From contig NZ_OCTS01000007.1 in NCBI RefSeq assembly GCF_900232865.1, positions 1 through 64,000 on the forward strand: 64,000 nucleotides of DNA, in the 5' to 3' direction. Positions 1 to 8,740 of this stretch are shown one piece after another. The DNA is from Corynebacterium dentalis. GTDB taxonomy: Bacteria > Actinomycetota > Actinomycetes > Mycobacteriales > Mycobacteriaceae. The translations under genes were made by a program, and so were the position numbers. Under the pieces are notes generated by a model. It saw only the letters and a list, made by a program, of their open reading frames with translations, made no database searches and was not told where the DNA came from. The first letter of the stretch is position 1. Each line of letters starts with the position of its first letter.

Positions 1-117
1 GTCGGTGGTTTTTGCGACGGGGTCACGCCCGGTCCCTTTCCGAACCCGGAAGCTAAGCCTGTCTGCGCCGATGGTACTGCACCTGGGAGGGTGTGGGAGA
101 GTAGGTCACCGCCGGCA
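1..117 (+). rRNA. rrf: 5S ribosomal RNA
   Basis: The first bases (GTCGGTGG) pair with CCGCCGGC near 109-116, closing helix I of a 5S rRNA. The interior has the conserved CCCGGTCCCTTTCCGAACC-like loop and a GGAAGCTAAGCC segment typical of bacterial 5S. It is the last gene of an rRNA operon whose 23S would lie just outside the window. The exact 5' end may be one or two bases off because the window starts there. Confidence 0.95.
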
Positions 118-147
118 TCAAAAATTTTTTGAATAGATTGATGTGTG

Positions 148-210
148 AAGAGCTCTGGTAGCGATACGAAACACTACGTTTCGTGGTCGTTGCCAGAGCT
201 CTTCTTTTTT
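148..210 (+). terminator. rRNA operon terminator
   Basis: A long hairpin with perfect outer arms AAGAGCTCTGG and CCAGAGCTCTT continues inward through a mostly paired stem (CGA-ACGAAA against TTTCGT-GTCG) and is followed by CTTTTTT. This is a strong intrinsic terminator for the rRNA operon. Confidence 0.9.
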
Positions 211-380
211 GTGTACCCGGAAAGTATGTGACTACCGGGTGATGAAGGTTCGGGGCACAGTGACGGCATCAGCGCCACCCCGAGGAAGCAAGATGAGGGT
301 GGAACCCTGATGTATTCATGTCTCGGCACTTCTTATGCTTGATACTGTTGATCAGTTACCCGCATGAGGTCAGGAGAATT

Positions 381-1112
381 ATGAGTACCGCAGCAGCCCG
401 CGCAGTATCACTATCCAAGAAGTACGGATCTGGCGATACAACAGTCCACGCCCTCAACGATGTGAGTGTGGAATTCGCCACCCAGCAATTCACCGCAATC
501 ATGGGGCCTTCCGGCTCCGGCAAGTCTACCCTCATGCATTGCATGGCTGGTTTAGATTCGGCCTCATCGGGCGATACGTTCGTGGGAGATGTGAACCTCA
601 CCCACCTCAAGGACAAGCAGCTGACCCAATTGCGTCGCGAGCGCCTCGGATTTATCTTTCAGTCCTTCAACTTGGTGCCTACCCTCACTGCGAAAGAAAA
701 CATCACTCTTCCTCTCGATATCGCAGGGCGCAAGGTCGATGAGTCTTGGTTTGCAGAAGTCACCCAACGCCTTGGTTTGTCTAAGCGTTTAGGTCACCGT
801 CCCTCAGAGTTGTCCGGCGGACAACAGCAGCGTGTGGCGTGCGCCCGCGCGCTCGTAAGCCGCCCAGACATCATTTTCGGTGACGAGCCCACCGGCAACC
901 TCGATTCCAACAGCTCGAGTGAGGTGCTGGATATTCTCCGCACTGCCGTCGATAAGGATAATCAAACGGTGGTCATCGTGACCCACGATCCCCGCGCCGC
1001 CTCGTATGCAGACCGCGTGGTGTTTCTCGCCGATGGCCACATCGTGCGTGAGCTTGAGCGCCCAACCACGGACCAGATCCTGCAGACCATGACCAGCATC
1101 GAGGAGTACTGA
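381..1112 (+). CDS. ABC transporter ATP-binding protein (MacB/LolD type)
   Basis: A 243-residue ATPase subunit that would power the FtsX-type permease encoded next. Walker A (GPSGSGKST, about residues 42-50), the signature LSGGQ (144-148) and Walker B GDEPTGNLD (167-175) are all intact. The PTGNLD form is typical of the LolD/MacB/FtsE subgroup. The start at 381 has an AGGAG ribosome binding site eight bases upstream. An in-frame ATG at 318 would add 21 residues unlike the family and has no such site. The gene ends in TGATG, sharing one base with the permease start, so the two are translationally coupled. Substrate unknown; peptides, lipids or antibiotics are usual for this family. Confidence 0.93.
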   Translation: MSTAAARAVSLSKKYGSGDTTVHALNDVSVEFATQQFTAIMGPSGSGKSTLMHCMAGLDSASSGDTFVGDVNLTHLKDKQLTQLRRERLGFIFQSFNLVPTLTAKENITLPLDIAGRKVDESWFAEVTQRLGLSKRLGHRPSELSGGQQQRVACARALVSRPDIIFGDEPTGNLDSNSSSEVLDILRTAVDKDNQTVVIVTHDPRAASYADRVVFLADGHIVRELERPTTDQILQTMTSIEEY

Positions 1113-3715
1113 TGGATTCCTCAAGCAGCGCCATGACGCGCGTTTCCATGCGCAATCTTTGCTCCCATAAGTTGCGGTTCTTTCTGACGATTCTGTCTGT
1201 AGTGCTGGGTACTGCCTTTATCGCTGGCAGCTTCATGTTCACCAACTCGCTGTCCAGGGCCTTCGATAGCATTGTTGACTCAACCTACAAGAATGTGGAT
1301 GCAGTGGCTTTCTCACAGAAGGGGGGAGGGCAGAGTCTCGACCAAGAGTTCCGGCAACGACTGGTAGGTGACCCACACGTATCCAACGTCAATATCTCCA
1401 GCAATGTGCAGGTGGTCGTAGGCGATAAGGACAACAACACCATCAAAACAGGTGGTGCGCCTTCCGTGGTGGGGCCTTACTATTCCGATGACCAGCAGGT
1501 AAGCCAAGGAATGGAAATGGTTGAGGGCCACGCCCCGCACGGTCCGGGCGAGGTCATCGTCAATCAGACCGCGGCGGACAAGAACAACATCGCGGTAGGT
1601 GATTCGCTTTCCCTCATTGATCCCACCAAGCCACACCAGGTCACCGTGGTGGGCATCTATAGCGAGGATTTCGAAGTGGGGGGCTACTTTGGTGCCCTCA
1701 TGGAAGAACCTGCATTCCTTGACGAGTTTCGCTCAGGCGGTGTCGTGGATGAATTGATGCTGGAATCCGCACAGGACGAATCCCAGCAGCAGTTCGTGGA
1801 CTACCTGAAGGGCGCATATCCTGGCGTCGTATTTAAAACGGGCGACCAGATGGTCAACGAGCAGACCGAACAAATCAACACAGCGCTGAGCTTCGTGAAC
1901 TACTTCCTGCTAGCGTTCGGCCTGATTGCACTGTTGGTAGGCACGTTCATCATCGCCAACACGTTCAGCATGATCGTGGCGCAACGAATGCGTGAGTTCG
2001 CATTGCTGCGAGCACTGGGCACCTCGCAACGACAATTGACGGCCTCCGTGGTCCTCGAAGCGGCAGTGATCGGGCTCATCGGATCCCTGCTGGGAGTGGC
2101 AGTGGGCTACGGTCTAGTGAAGCTGATCTACATCGCCCTGGACTCGATGGGCATGGGCATTCCGGAATCTGGATTGGCTCTGACGGCGATGGGAGTCATC
2201 GTGCCGCTGATCCTAGGAGTGTTGGTGACGGTGCTCAGCGCATGGGCTCCGGCTCGTCGCGCGGGCCAGGTTCGTCCCGTCGAAGCCATGCGCATGGGCG
2301 ACGTTTCCTCTAGCAGCTCGCTGAAATTGCGAACAGTGTTGGGATCGGTGGTGCTGCTTGCTGGAATCGTCGCGGTAGTGGCAGGTGGCTGGATTCTTTC
2401 CGACGCCTCCACGGGGCCGCGTGCCGGGATCATTGGCCTGGGTGCCGTGCTGATGATTCTCGGAACCTTCATGGTCTCTCCAGCCCTCGCTATCCCCGTG
2501 GTTCCGCTGGTGGGCCGGACTATTGGCCTGCCGTTCGGGGCAGTGGGGAAGTTGGCGTCGACCAATTCCAAGAGGAACCCACGCCGTACCGCAACTACTG
2601 CGTTCGCCCTAACTCTGGGCGTGGCGCTGGTGGCGGCGATCGGCATGTTCGGCGCGACGATGAAAAACTCCGTCACCGAACTCACGGACTCCAGTATCCA
2701 AGCGCAGTACATCGTGGCAGGACCTGCCAGTGCCGGACCGGGACAGTTCCCCGTCCCGCGAGGTGCTGTCCAAGCAATTGAGGACGTCAATGACGTGCAA
2801 GATGCCGTCACATTTGGAGTCAGCGGCTTCACAGTGGACGGAGAATCTGCCGCACCGGGCCAACCAATTAGTTTCGTAATGGACGGCGACCCCACGGCAG
2901 TGACGGACATCGAGCGGGTTGACGGAGACGTGACGTTCGCCGAGCCAGGATTCCTGGCCAGCGAAAGTATGGCCAAGAAGAAGGGGTGGACCGTCGGCCA
3001 GGACGTGCCGGTGGGCATTGGCCCCACCAGCACCGCGGGTCTGGCGCATGTGAAACTGCGGGGCACCTACGAGGACAACAAGCTGCTGGGAAATATAGTC
3101 CTGAGTGATTCCGCGTTGACCCAGGTTAAGAAGGACGTGCCACAGTTCGCGTCCAACGGAGCAGCTGCCACAACCATCCAGCTGATCGCTGTCAGCGGTA
3201 AGCCTGGAGTGGATGAGGATCAGTTACGTCAAGAGTTGGAAAGCGCAGTGGACAAGTTTGTCATTGCGAGCGTGCAAACCAAGACGGAATACGCCGGTTC
3301 GCAGGCAGTCATGGTGGATCAGATGTTGAACATCCTCTACGGTCTCTTGGCACTGGCAGTGGTGGTGGCAATCCTGGGCATCATTAACACTCTGGCCCTG
3401 AACGTGGTGGAGAGGAAACAAGAAGTGGGCATGCTGCGCGCAGTGGGAACCAAGCGCATGCAGATCCGCACGATGATCACCCTGGAAGCAGTGCAGATCT
3501 CACTGTACGGCGCGCTGATGGGCATCGTCATCGGAGTGTTCCTGGGATGGGCATTTATCCAGGCAATGCAAGACCAAGGACTGACCGGAGCGGTGGTTCC
3601 TGGGGACCAGTTGGCTCTGATGGTGATCGGCTCGGCAGTGGTGGGCGTGGTGGCCGCACTGTGGCCAGCTCACAAGGCTGCCACTACGCCGCCGCTGGAC
3701 GCGATCGCGGACTAG
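1112..3715 (+). CDS. FtsX-like ABC transporter permease
   Basis: An 867-residue integral membrane protein. It has an N-terminal helix at about 20-45, a large extracytoplasmic region (about 50-260), three helices forming the first FtsX domain (about 265-400), another helix pair, a second extracytoplasmic region and a final three-helix FtsX domain (about 740-860). This doubled FtsX arrangement is usual for actinobacterial MacB-like exporters that act as one long permease. It overlaps the ATPase gene by one base, so the pair makes one transporter. The exported substrate cannot be told from the sequence. Confidence 0.92.
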   Translation: MDSSSSAMTRVSMRNLCSHKLRFFLTILSVVLGTAFIAGSFMFTNSLSRAFDSIVDSTYKNVDAVAFSQKGGGQSLDQEFRQRLVGDPHVSNVNISSNVQVVVGDKDNNTIKTGGAPSVVGPYYSDDQQVSQGMEMVEGHAPHGPGEVIVNQTAADKNNIAVGDSLSLIDPTKPHQVTVVGIYSEDFEVGGYFGALMEEPAFLDEFRSGGVVDELMLESAQDESQQQFVDYLKGAYPGVVFKTGDQMVNEQTEQINTALSFVNYFLLAFGLIALLVGTFIIANTFSMIVAQRMREFALLRALGTSQRQLTASVVLEAAVIGLIGSLLGVAVGYGLVKLIYIALDSMGMGIPESGLALTAMGVIVPLILGVLVTVLSAWAPARRAGQVRPVEAMRMGDVSSSSSLKLRTVLGSVVLLAGIVAVVAGGWILSDASTGPRAGIIGLGAVLMILGTFMVSPALAIPVVPLVGRTIGLPFGAVGKLASTNSKRNPRRTATTAFALTLGVALVAAIGMFGATMKNSVTELTDSSIQAQYIVAGPASAGPGQFPVPRGAVQAIEDVNDVQDAVTFGVSGFTVDGESAAPGQPISFVMDGDPTAVTDIERVDGDVTFAEPGFLASESMAKKKGWTVGQDVPVGIGPTSTAGLAHVKLRGTYEDNKLLGNIVLSDSALTQVKKDVPQFASNGAAATTIQLIAVSGKPGVDEDQLRQELESAVDKFVIASVQTKTEYAGSQAVMVDQMLNILYGLLALAVVVAILGIINTLALNVVERKQEVGMLRAVGTKRMQIRTMITLEAVQISLYGALMGIVIGVFLGWAFIQAMQDQGLTGAVVPGDQLALMVIGSAVVGVVAALWPAHKAATTPPLDAIAD

Positions 3716-3764
3716 TTCGCAGCGGACTGGTTTTCTGAATGTTGGCGGGATCTACAATGGATCC

Positions 3765-4754
3765 ATGAGCGAAACGCCAGGGAACCAGTCAGAACCAGCA
3801 CAGCAGACCCCGAACTCGGACATCGTCAACCTGCCCGGCAGCGGCAGGGATGTTCAGGAAGGCGTGGCGCTGCTGACACCCGAGCAGCAGGTAGAGCAGC
3901 TCAGCAACTTCTTCGAGGACAACTATCCCGACATCTTTCGCTCGCTGACTACCGATGAAGGCCGGGAATTCACGTCACAAGGCAAAGAAGTCCCCGCGGA
4001 GCTCAAGGAAGCCACTGAGCGCATGTGGGCAAAGACTCCAGATCTGCTGGCCCACAGTGGATTGCTGGTCTTGGGAACGGGCCTCGATCACTCCATGCCG
4101 CACGTGAGCTACCTGCGCACCGGCCCTGCGGCTACGCCCTTTGGTGGTGCCGAGCTTCCTGAGGGAGTCCGGGCCACGATCCTGCGCCCCTCAGAGCCGA
4201 ACGGCGCCTATGCCGTTTCCCTGCACGGCGGACCCGGTTGGTTCGGAGACGGGCAGAGCCACGACCAATTCTGGCTCCCGCTGTTCGCAGCCCTCGCGGA
4301 ACGCTCCGGCGTGACAGTCATCGACGTAGTGTATCCATTGCCTGGAGCTGGGTCGTGGGAGCCAACGCAGGCAGCAGTCGCGCAGACTTTCAATGACGTG
4401 AAGAACTGGGTGAAGCAGCAGCGGGGATCCGGTTCTAGCCAGGTGGGACTGATCACTTTCGGCACAGGCTTTGTGGCTGCGCGGGACGTTGCTGGTGAAG
4501 CGGATTTCCACCTGATCATGACCCCACGGATTCCCGCAGGCTTTGCAGCAGCTGTGGAATCCTCACGCAATTACGTGAGTCTTGCAGCGTTAGATACCCG
4601 CGGAACGCCGGCGGACGAGGTCACTGCGTGGATGGACGGCCGCGGTGCAGAGTACAAGTACAGCGATTACCCGTCCGAACACATCATTGCGGCCCCTTCA
4701 GTGTGGCGCGGGAGGGTGGACGAGGCTGCACAGTGGTTGGCGCAGCAGGCCTAG
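3765..4754 (+). CDS. Alpha/beta-hydrolase-like protein, nucleophile elbow degenerate
   Basis: A 329-residue cytoplasmic protein with no signal peptide or membrane segment. Residues around 150 read LHGGPGWFGDGQS, a typical oxyanion-hole HGGPG loop of alpha/beta hydrolases. The expected nucleophile elbow GxSxG reads FGTGF near residue 230, with no serine at the nucleophile position. The N-terminal 90 residues resemble no hydrolase core I know. The ATG at 3765 lies six bases after TACAAT (3753-3758) with no ribosome binding site, suggesting a leaderless mRNA. It is probably a conserved corynebacterial protein that has lost or changed hydrolase activity. Function unassigned. Confidence 0.75.
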   Translation: MSETPGNQSEPAQQTPNSDIVNLPGSGRDVQEGVALLTPEQQVEQLSNFFEDNYPDIFRSLTTDEGREFTSQGKEVPAELKEATERMWAKTPDLLAHSGLLVLGTGLDHSMPHVSYLRTGPAATPFGGAELPEGVRATILRPSEPNGAYAVSLHGGPGWFGDGQSHDQFWLPLFAALAERSGVTVIDVVYPLPGAGSWEPTQAAVAQTFNDVKNWVKQQRGSGSSQVGLITFGTGFVAARDVAGEADFHLIMTPRIPAGFAAAVESSRNYVSLAALDTRGTPADEVTAWMDGRGAEYKYSDYPSEHIIAAPSVWRGRVDEAAQWLAQQA

Positions 4755-4784
4755 CAGGGGACATGTGGGGGTAGGTTTTCTCTC

Positions 4785-4823
4785 TGGAAAATCTGTCCAT
4801 TTCTTTACATATTGTTGAACAAT
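4785..4823 (+). promoter_or_regulatory. Promoter and 13-bp operator of the NRAMP-like transporter gene
   Basis: A TGGAAA box (4785-4790) is separated by 17 bases from CATATT (4808-4813), a plausible sigma-A promoter. Overlapping the -10 and start site is the perfect palindrome ATTGTTGAACAAT (4811-4823). It fits the TNGTNNNACNA pattern recognised by FadR-type GntR regulators. The same palindrome, differing only at its centre, sits before pxpA at 11216-11228. Its position predicts repression. Confidence 0.7.
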
Positions 4824-4865
4824 CCCTTAGGGTGATTTCCATCACTAAACAAGGGAAGGCTCTTC

Positions 4866-6149
4866 ATGTCTCACACCCCCAAGGATGATGCACTTCGAGG
4901 GCATGCTTCCGCAGCAGCAGATACTGCGACCCACGCAGCAGATTCAAACCCCCAGACCGTCACCCGAGCCACCGGATTTCTGGCCTCGCTTGGTGCCATG
5001 TTCCTTATGGCCACCAGCGCGATCGGTCCGGGCTTCATCACCCAGACCACCGTGTTCACAGTGGAAATCGGAGCGGCATTCGCTTTCGCGATTCTCATCT
5101 CGATCCTCGTAGACATCGCAATCCAGCTCAACGTCTGGCGCGTGCTTGGCGTGAGTGGCCTGCGTGCCCAAGAGCTGGGAAATACTGTTCTGCCCGGCCT
5201 TGGTTGGGTCATGGCGGCATTCGTGTTCGTTGGCGGCGCTGTGTTCAATATCGGCAACATCGGCGGTACCGGCCTAGGTATGAATGCCATGTTTGGACTG
5301 GATCCGCGCATCGGTGGTGCGATTTCCGCGCTGATCGCCATCTTTATCTTCGTATCGAAGAAGGCCGGTGTTGCTCTGGACCGCATCGTGGTGGCGCTGG
5401 GTGCCATCATGATCTTGCTGATGATTTATGTCGCAGTGGTCTCTGCCCCTCCCGTGGGCGAGGCATTGAAGAACACGGTGGCACCAGAACAGGTCGACTT
5501 CCTGATCATCACCACGCTGATCGGCGGCACCGTCGGTGGATACATCACCTTCGCCGGCGCCCACCGCCTCATTGATTCCGGACTGACCGGTGTGGACAAC
5601 GTCAAGTCCATCACTCAAGTATCTGTGCTGGGCATCATTGTCACCGGCATCATGCGCGTCTTGCTCTTCCTCGCCATCCTCGGTGTGGTTGCCTCGGGTG
5701 TCACACTCGCCGGAAACAACATGGCGGCGGACGCGTTCCACCACGCTGCTGGTGAGATTGGCCTGCGCTTCTTCGGCGTGGTCCTGTGGGCAGCTGGCCT
5801 GACTTCAGTGGTGGGTGCTTCATACACCTCCATCAGCTTCATCACCACGCAGAAGACTTCCCTGCGAACCCGATCCTTAATGACCGTCGCATTTATTGCC
5901 GTGTGTGCTGGAATCTACCTGTGGCTAAACCAGGCTCCACAGAAGCTGCTGGTTTTCGCCGGAGCGTTCAACGGGCTTATCCTGCCCATCGGCTTTGCCG
6001 TGGTGCTCTGGGTCGCATGGCGCCGCAGGGATCTGCTGCAGAACTACAAGTATCCAGCGTGGCTGCTGCTGATCGGCGTAGCTACCTGGCTGCTGACCTT
6101 GTACTTGGCATGGTCATCTTTGTCCAAGCTGGGCACCTTGTGGGGCTAG
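4866..6149 (+). CDS. NRAMP-family-like transporter lacking the metal-binding motif
   Basis: A 427-residue membrane protein with about eleven hydrophobic helices and the overall NRAMP/YcsG look. The canonical first-helix metal motif DPGN is replaced by GPGF (residues 54-57), and no MPH motif is visible in the sixth helix, so manganese or iron is unlikely to be the substrate. Bacillus subtilis YcsG is a comparable NRAMP relative found beside the 5-oxoprolinase genes. Here too it faces the pxp-like operon and shares that operon's operator. I infer it imports the organic substrate of the operon. Its stop overlaps the stop end of the convergent gntR gene by four bases. Confidence 0.85.
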   Translation: MSHTPKDDALRGHASAAADTATHAADSNPQTVTRATGFLASLGAMFLMATSAIGPGFITQTTVFTVEIGAAFAFAILISILVDIAIQLNVWRVLGVSGLRAQELGNTVLPGLGWVMAAFVFVGGAVFNIGNIGGTGLGMNAMFGLDPRIGGAISALIAIFIFVSKKAGVALDRIVVALGAIMILLMIYVAVVSAPPVGEALKNTVAPEQVDFLIITTLIGGTVGGYITFAGAHRLIDSGLTGVDNVKSITQVSVLGIIVTGIMRVLLFLAILGVVASGVTLAGNNMAADAFHHAAGEIGLRFFGVVLWAAGLTSVVGASYTSISFITTQKTSLRTRSLMTVAFIAVCAGIYLWLNQAPQKLLVFAGAFNGLILPIGFAVVLWVAWRRRDLLQNYKYPAWLLLIGVATWLLTLYLAWSSLSKLGTLWG

Positions 6150-6859
6150 CCAGTAAAGAATTGGGGTAGGTAATCCCGCGTGCGGCTCAGAGATTCCGAA
6201 AGTTTCTGAGCCGCCTCTTCGTATTTTTCCTCTGCGACCAAGTCAGCGACAATCCGATTTTCCGTGATGAAGTGAACATGGAAAGCCGGATCTATTTCTG
6301 TGGCGTGCATAAATGCCAACCTCATTTGCGCCAGAATCCGGCTCATTGCCGTCTCTAGATGTTGAGAACAGGCACTGGCCACGATGGTGCGGTGGAAATC
6401 GTGATTCGCGTCGGAAATTAGCTGAATATCGACTTCGCTACTGTTACCGCCCTGTTCATCGCGGGCAGCTTCCGCCTGGCGGACGATTCCGTCTAGGCCG
6501 TCCAGCCCTACGCGGGAACCCCACAGCAATGAGCCCGGTTCCAGGATGATGCGCGCCGTGTAGAGGTCCAGCATCTGTGTCAGCGTGGGCTGAGTGATAA
6601 ATACTCCGCGATGTGGGATGCGCTCCACGAGCCCTTGGGCGGCCAGCGTGGCAAAGCCCTCCCGCAGTGTATTGCGGGATACCCCCAGCTGAGCGGCGAT
6701 GTCCACTTCGTTGAGCTTCTCGCCTGGGCGGAACTGTCCGGAGGAGATCCCCTGCGTCAACTCCACAGCGGCATTATGCGACTGGCTGGCCAGAGATTCG
6801 CGGGAGGATTCTCCCGCGCTACTTCCAGAACTGGAGGTAGATAAATCGGATGGATTCAT
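6146..6859 (-). CDS. GntR family transcriptional regulator (FadR/FCD subfamily)
   Basis: A 237-residue regulator with a winged helix-turn-helix at about residues 30-95 (VDIAAQLGVSRNTLREG is the recognition region) and an all-helical FCD-type effector domain (about 100-230). In FCD proteins an aspartate and histidines often bind metal. It is the last gene of the minus-strand operon, 13 bases after the biotin carboxylase gene, with a GGAGG ribosome binding site. The 13-bp palindromes before pxpA and before the transporter gene match the FadR-type operator pattern, so it most likely represses both units. The first 25 residues are serine-rich and probably disordered. Confidence 0.9.
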   Translation of the reverse strand: MNPSDLSTSSSGSSAGESSRESLASQSHNAAVELTQGISSGQFRPGEKLNEVDIAAQLGVSRNTLREGFATLAAQGLVERIPHRGVFITQPTLTQMLDLYTARIILEPGSLLWGSRVGLDGLDGIVRQAEAARDEQGGNSSEVDIQLISDANHDFHRTIVASACSQHLETAMSRILAQMRLAFMHATEIDPAFHVHFITENRIVADLVAEEKYEEAAQKLSESLSRTRDYLPQFFTG

Positions 6860-6872
6860 AACCTCCAGTTTA

Positions 6873-8726
6873 TTATGCGGAGATTACCGCCAGCGATTCA
6901 CCTTGCGAGATGCTGTCTCCCACGCTGATCGAAGACAGGTTCACCACACCAGAAGCAGGAGCCTCCACGGTGGATTCCATCTTCATGGCTTCGATGGTGG
7001 CGATGGGCTGACCAGCTTCAACGGTATCGCCGTCTTCTACTCGCCAATTCACCAGCACGCCGGTGTAGGGGCACGGCACGGAAGTTGATCCCGAACCAGA
7101 CGCGACAGCACCTGCTGCATCTCCATCCTGGGACTCCGCTGCGGCGCCTGACTCCGAGCCGTTGGACGCGCCGGCGCCAGCAGAGGAACCGGTGGAACCC
7201 GCAGCACCAGAAGGCTGAGCAGCACTAGCAGCGCCCGCAATCACGGCCGAAGGAATGGATAGCCGGTGGAGGCGTCCGTCGATCTCGACCGTCATAGTGG
7301 TCCGCTCGTCATATGCGGCCTCCATGTCCGATGGGGAAGATCCGGTGTAGCCAGCACCGATGCCTGGCTGGTACTCCTTGTCCACCCAGTCCGTGTACAC
7401 GTCCAAGTGATCTCCGGAGAAGGCCGGGTGCGTCACGATGTCCTTGTGGAAAGGAAGCACGGTGCGCACACCTTCGATGGTGATCTCGCGCAGTGCCGCC
7501 CGAGCACGCTTCAAAGCGATCTCGCGGGTAGGGCCGGACACGATCAGCTTGGCCATCAAAGAATCGTAGAAGCCAGGAATCGTGGAGCCCGAACGAACGC
7601 CAGAATCCACGCGAATGCCGGGGCCGGTCGGCGCTTCGAAGCGCACCACGGTGCCGGGGGAAGGCACGAATCCATTGGCCGCGTCCTCAGCATTGAGGCG
7701 GAACTCAAAAGCGTGTCCACGGGATTCTGGGTCTTCGTCGAAGCTGATCTCCAAACCAGCCGCAATCCGGAACTGCTCGGCGATGATGTCCACGCCCGTG
7801 ACCGCTTCGGTGACTGGGTGCTCCACCTGCACACGCGTGTTGACCTCCAAGAAGCTCACCGTGCCGTCTTCAGCCACGATGAACTCCACGGTGCCGGCGC
7901 CGGTGTACTTCGCTTCGGCGATGATCGCGCGTGAGCCTTCGATGATGCTGGTGCGCTGCTCGTCGGTCAAAAACGGCGCGGGAGCTTCTTCCACCAGCTT
8001 CTGGAAGCGGCGCTGCACGGAGCAGTCGCGGGAACCGACCACGCGCACGTTGCCGTGGGTATCAGCGAGAACCTGAGTTTCCACGTGCCGGGGCTTGGTG
8101 AGGAACTTCTCCACGAAGCACTCGCCACGTCCGAATGCCGCCACTGCTTCACGTCCGGCGGAAGCGAAGGCGTCTTCGATGTCGTCGTAATCATAAACAA
8201 CCTTGAGACCACGTCCACCGCCGCCGAAGGCTGCCTTGATGGCGATGGGCATGCCGTGCTCGTCGGCGAAGTCTCGCGCCTCTTCCCAGGAGGCGATGGG
8301 ATCCGGGGTGCCGGGGGTCATGGGCGCGCCTGCCTTGGAGGCCAGGGTGCGGGCGGTGACCTTGTTGCCCAGTGCCTCGATGGCTTCCGGAGTAGGGCCG
8401 ACCCAGGTTAGTCCCGCATCGGTGACGGCTTGTGCGAAATCGGCGTTTTCGGACAGGAAGCCGTAGCCGGGGTGCACGCAGTCGGCTCCGGAGCGCAGAG
8501 CGATGTCCACCAGGGCGGGGATGTTCATGTAGGTATCGGCTGAGGAGTTGCCCTGCAGCGCGTAGGCTTCATCGGCCATCTGCGGGTGCAGGTTGTCTAC
8601 GTCCGCCTCGGAGTACACGGCCACGGAAGTGATGCCGAGGTCGCGGGCGGAGCGGGCGATGCGCACTGCGATCTCGCCGCGGTTGGCAATCAGCACCTTT
8701 TTCAGGGGGAATGCGGTGGTGGTCAT
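6873..8726 (-). CDS. Biotin carboxylase fused to biotin carboxyl carrier domain
   Basis: A 617-residue two-part biotin enzyme. Residues 10-120 are the biotin carboxylase N-domain (KVLIANRGEIAVRI). Then come an ATP-grasp domain with glycine-rich FGGGGRGLKVV and the EVNTRVQVEHPVTE active-site segment, and the C-domain to about 450. A low-complexity Ser/Gly/Ala linker leads to a carrier domain with EAMKMES, whose biotinylated lysine is about residue 582. No carboxyltransferase of the acyl-CoA type is nearby. Instead the preceding gene encodes AHS1-AHS2 domains, the carboxyltransferase of urea carboxylase. The ATG at 8726 has an AGGAGT site and is favoured over an upstream in-frame start that adds an arginine-rich artefact. 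Confidence 0.9.
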   Translation of the reverse strand: MTTTAFPLKKVLIANRGEIAVRIARSARDLGITSVAVYSEADVDNLHPQMADEAYALQGNSSADTYMNIPALVDIALRSGADCVHPGYGFLSENADFAQAVTDAGLTWVGPTPEAIEALGNKVTARTLASKAGAPMTPGTPDPIASWEEARDFADEHGMPIAIKAAFGGGGRGLKVVYDYDDIEDAFASAGREAVAAFGRGECFVEKFLTKPRHVETQVLADTHGNVRVVGSRDCSVQRRFQKLVEEAPAPFLTDEQRTSIIEGSRAIIAEAKYTGAGTVEFIVAEDGTVSFLEVNTRVQVEHPVTEAVTGVDIIAEQFRIAAGLEISFDEDPESRGHAFEFRLNAEDAANGFVPSPGTVVRFEAPTGPGIRVDSGVRSGSTIPGFYDSLMAKLIVSGPTREIALKRARAALREITIEGVRTVLPFHKDIVTHPAFSGDHLDVYTDWVDKEYQPGIGAGYTGSSPSDMEAAYDERTTMTVEIDGRLHRLSIPSAVIAGAASAAQPSGAAGSTGSSAGAGASNGSESGAAAESQDGDAAGAVASGSGSTSVPCPYTGVLVNWRVEDGDTVEAGQPIATIEAMKMESTVEAPASGVVNLSSISVGDSISQGESLAVISA

Positions 8727-8740
8727 AAGTGGGTACTCCT

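Noticed and set aside
2128..3066. 312-codon open frame opposite the ABC permease
   Set aside because: Shadow of a real gene, low-complexity composition, no start context.
6873..8726. Biotin carboxylase as the acetyl/propionyl-CoA carboxylase alpha subunit
   Set aside because: Domain layout would allow it, but the operon position beside pxpA and AHS1-AHS2 and the absence of a beta subunit make a dedicated partner more likely. Not excluded.
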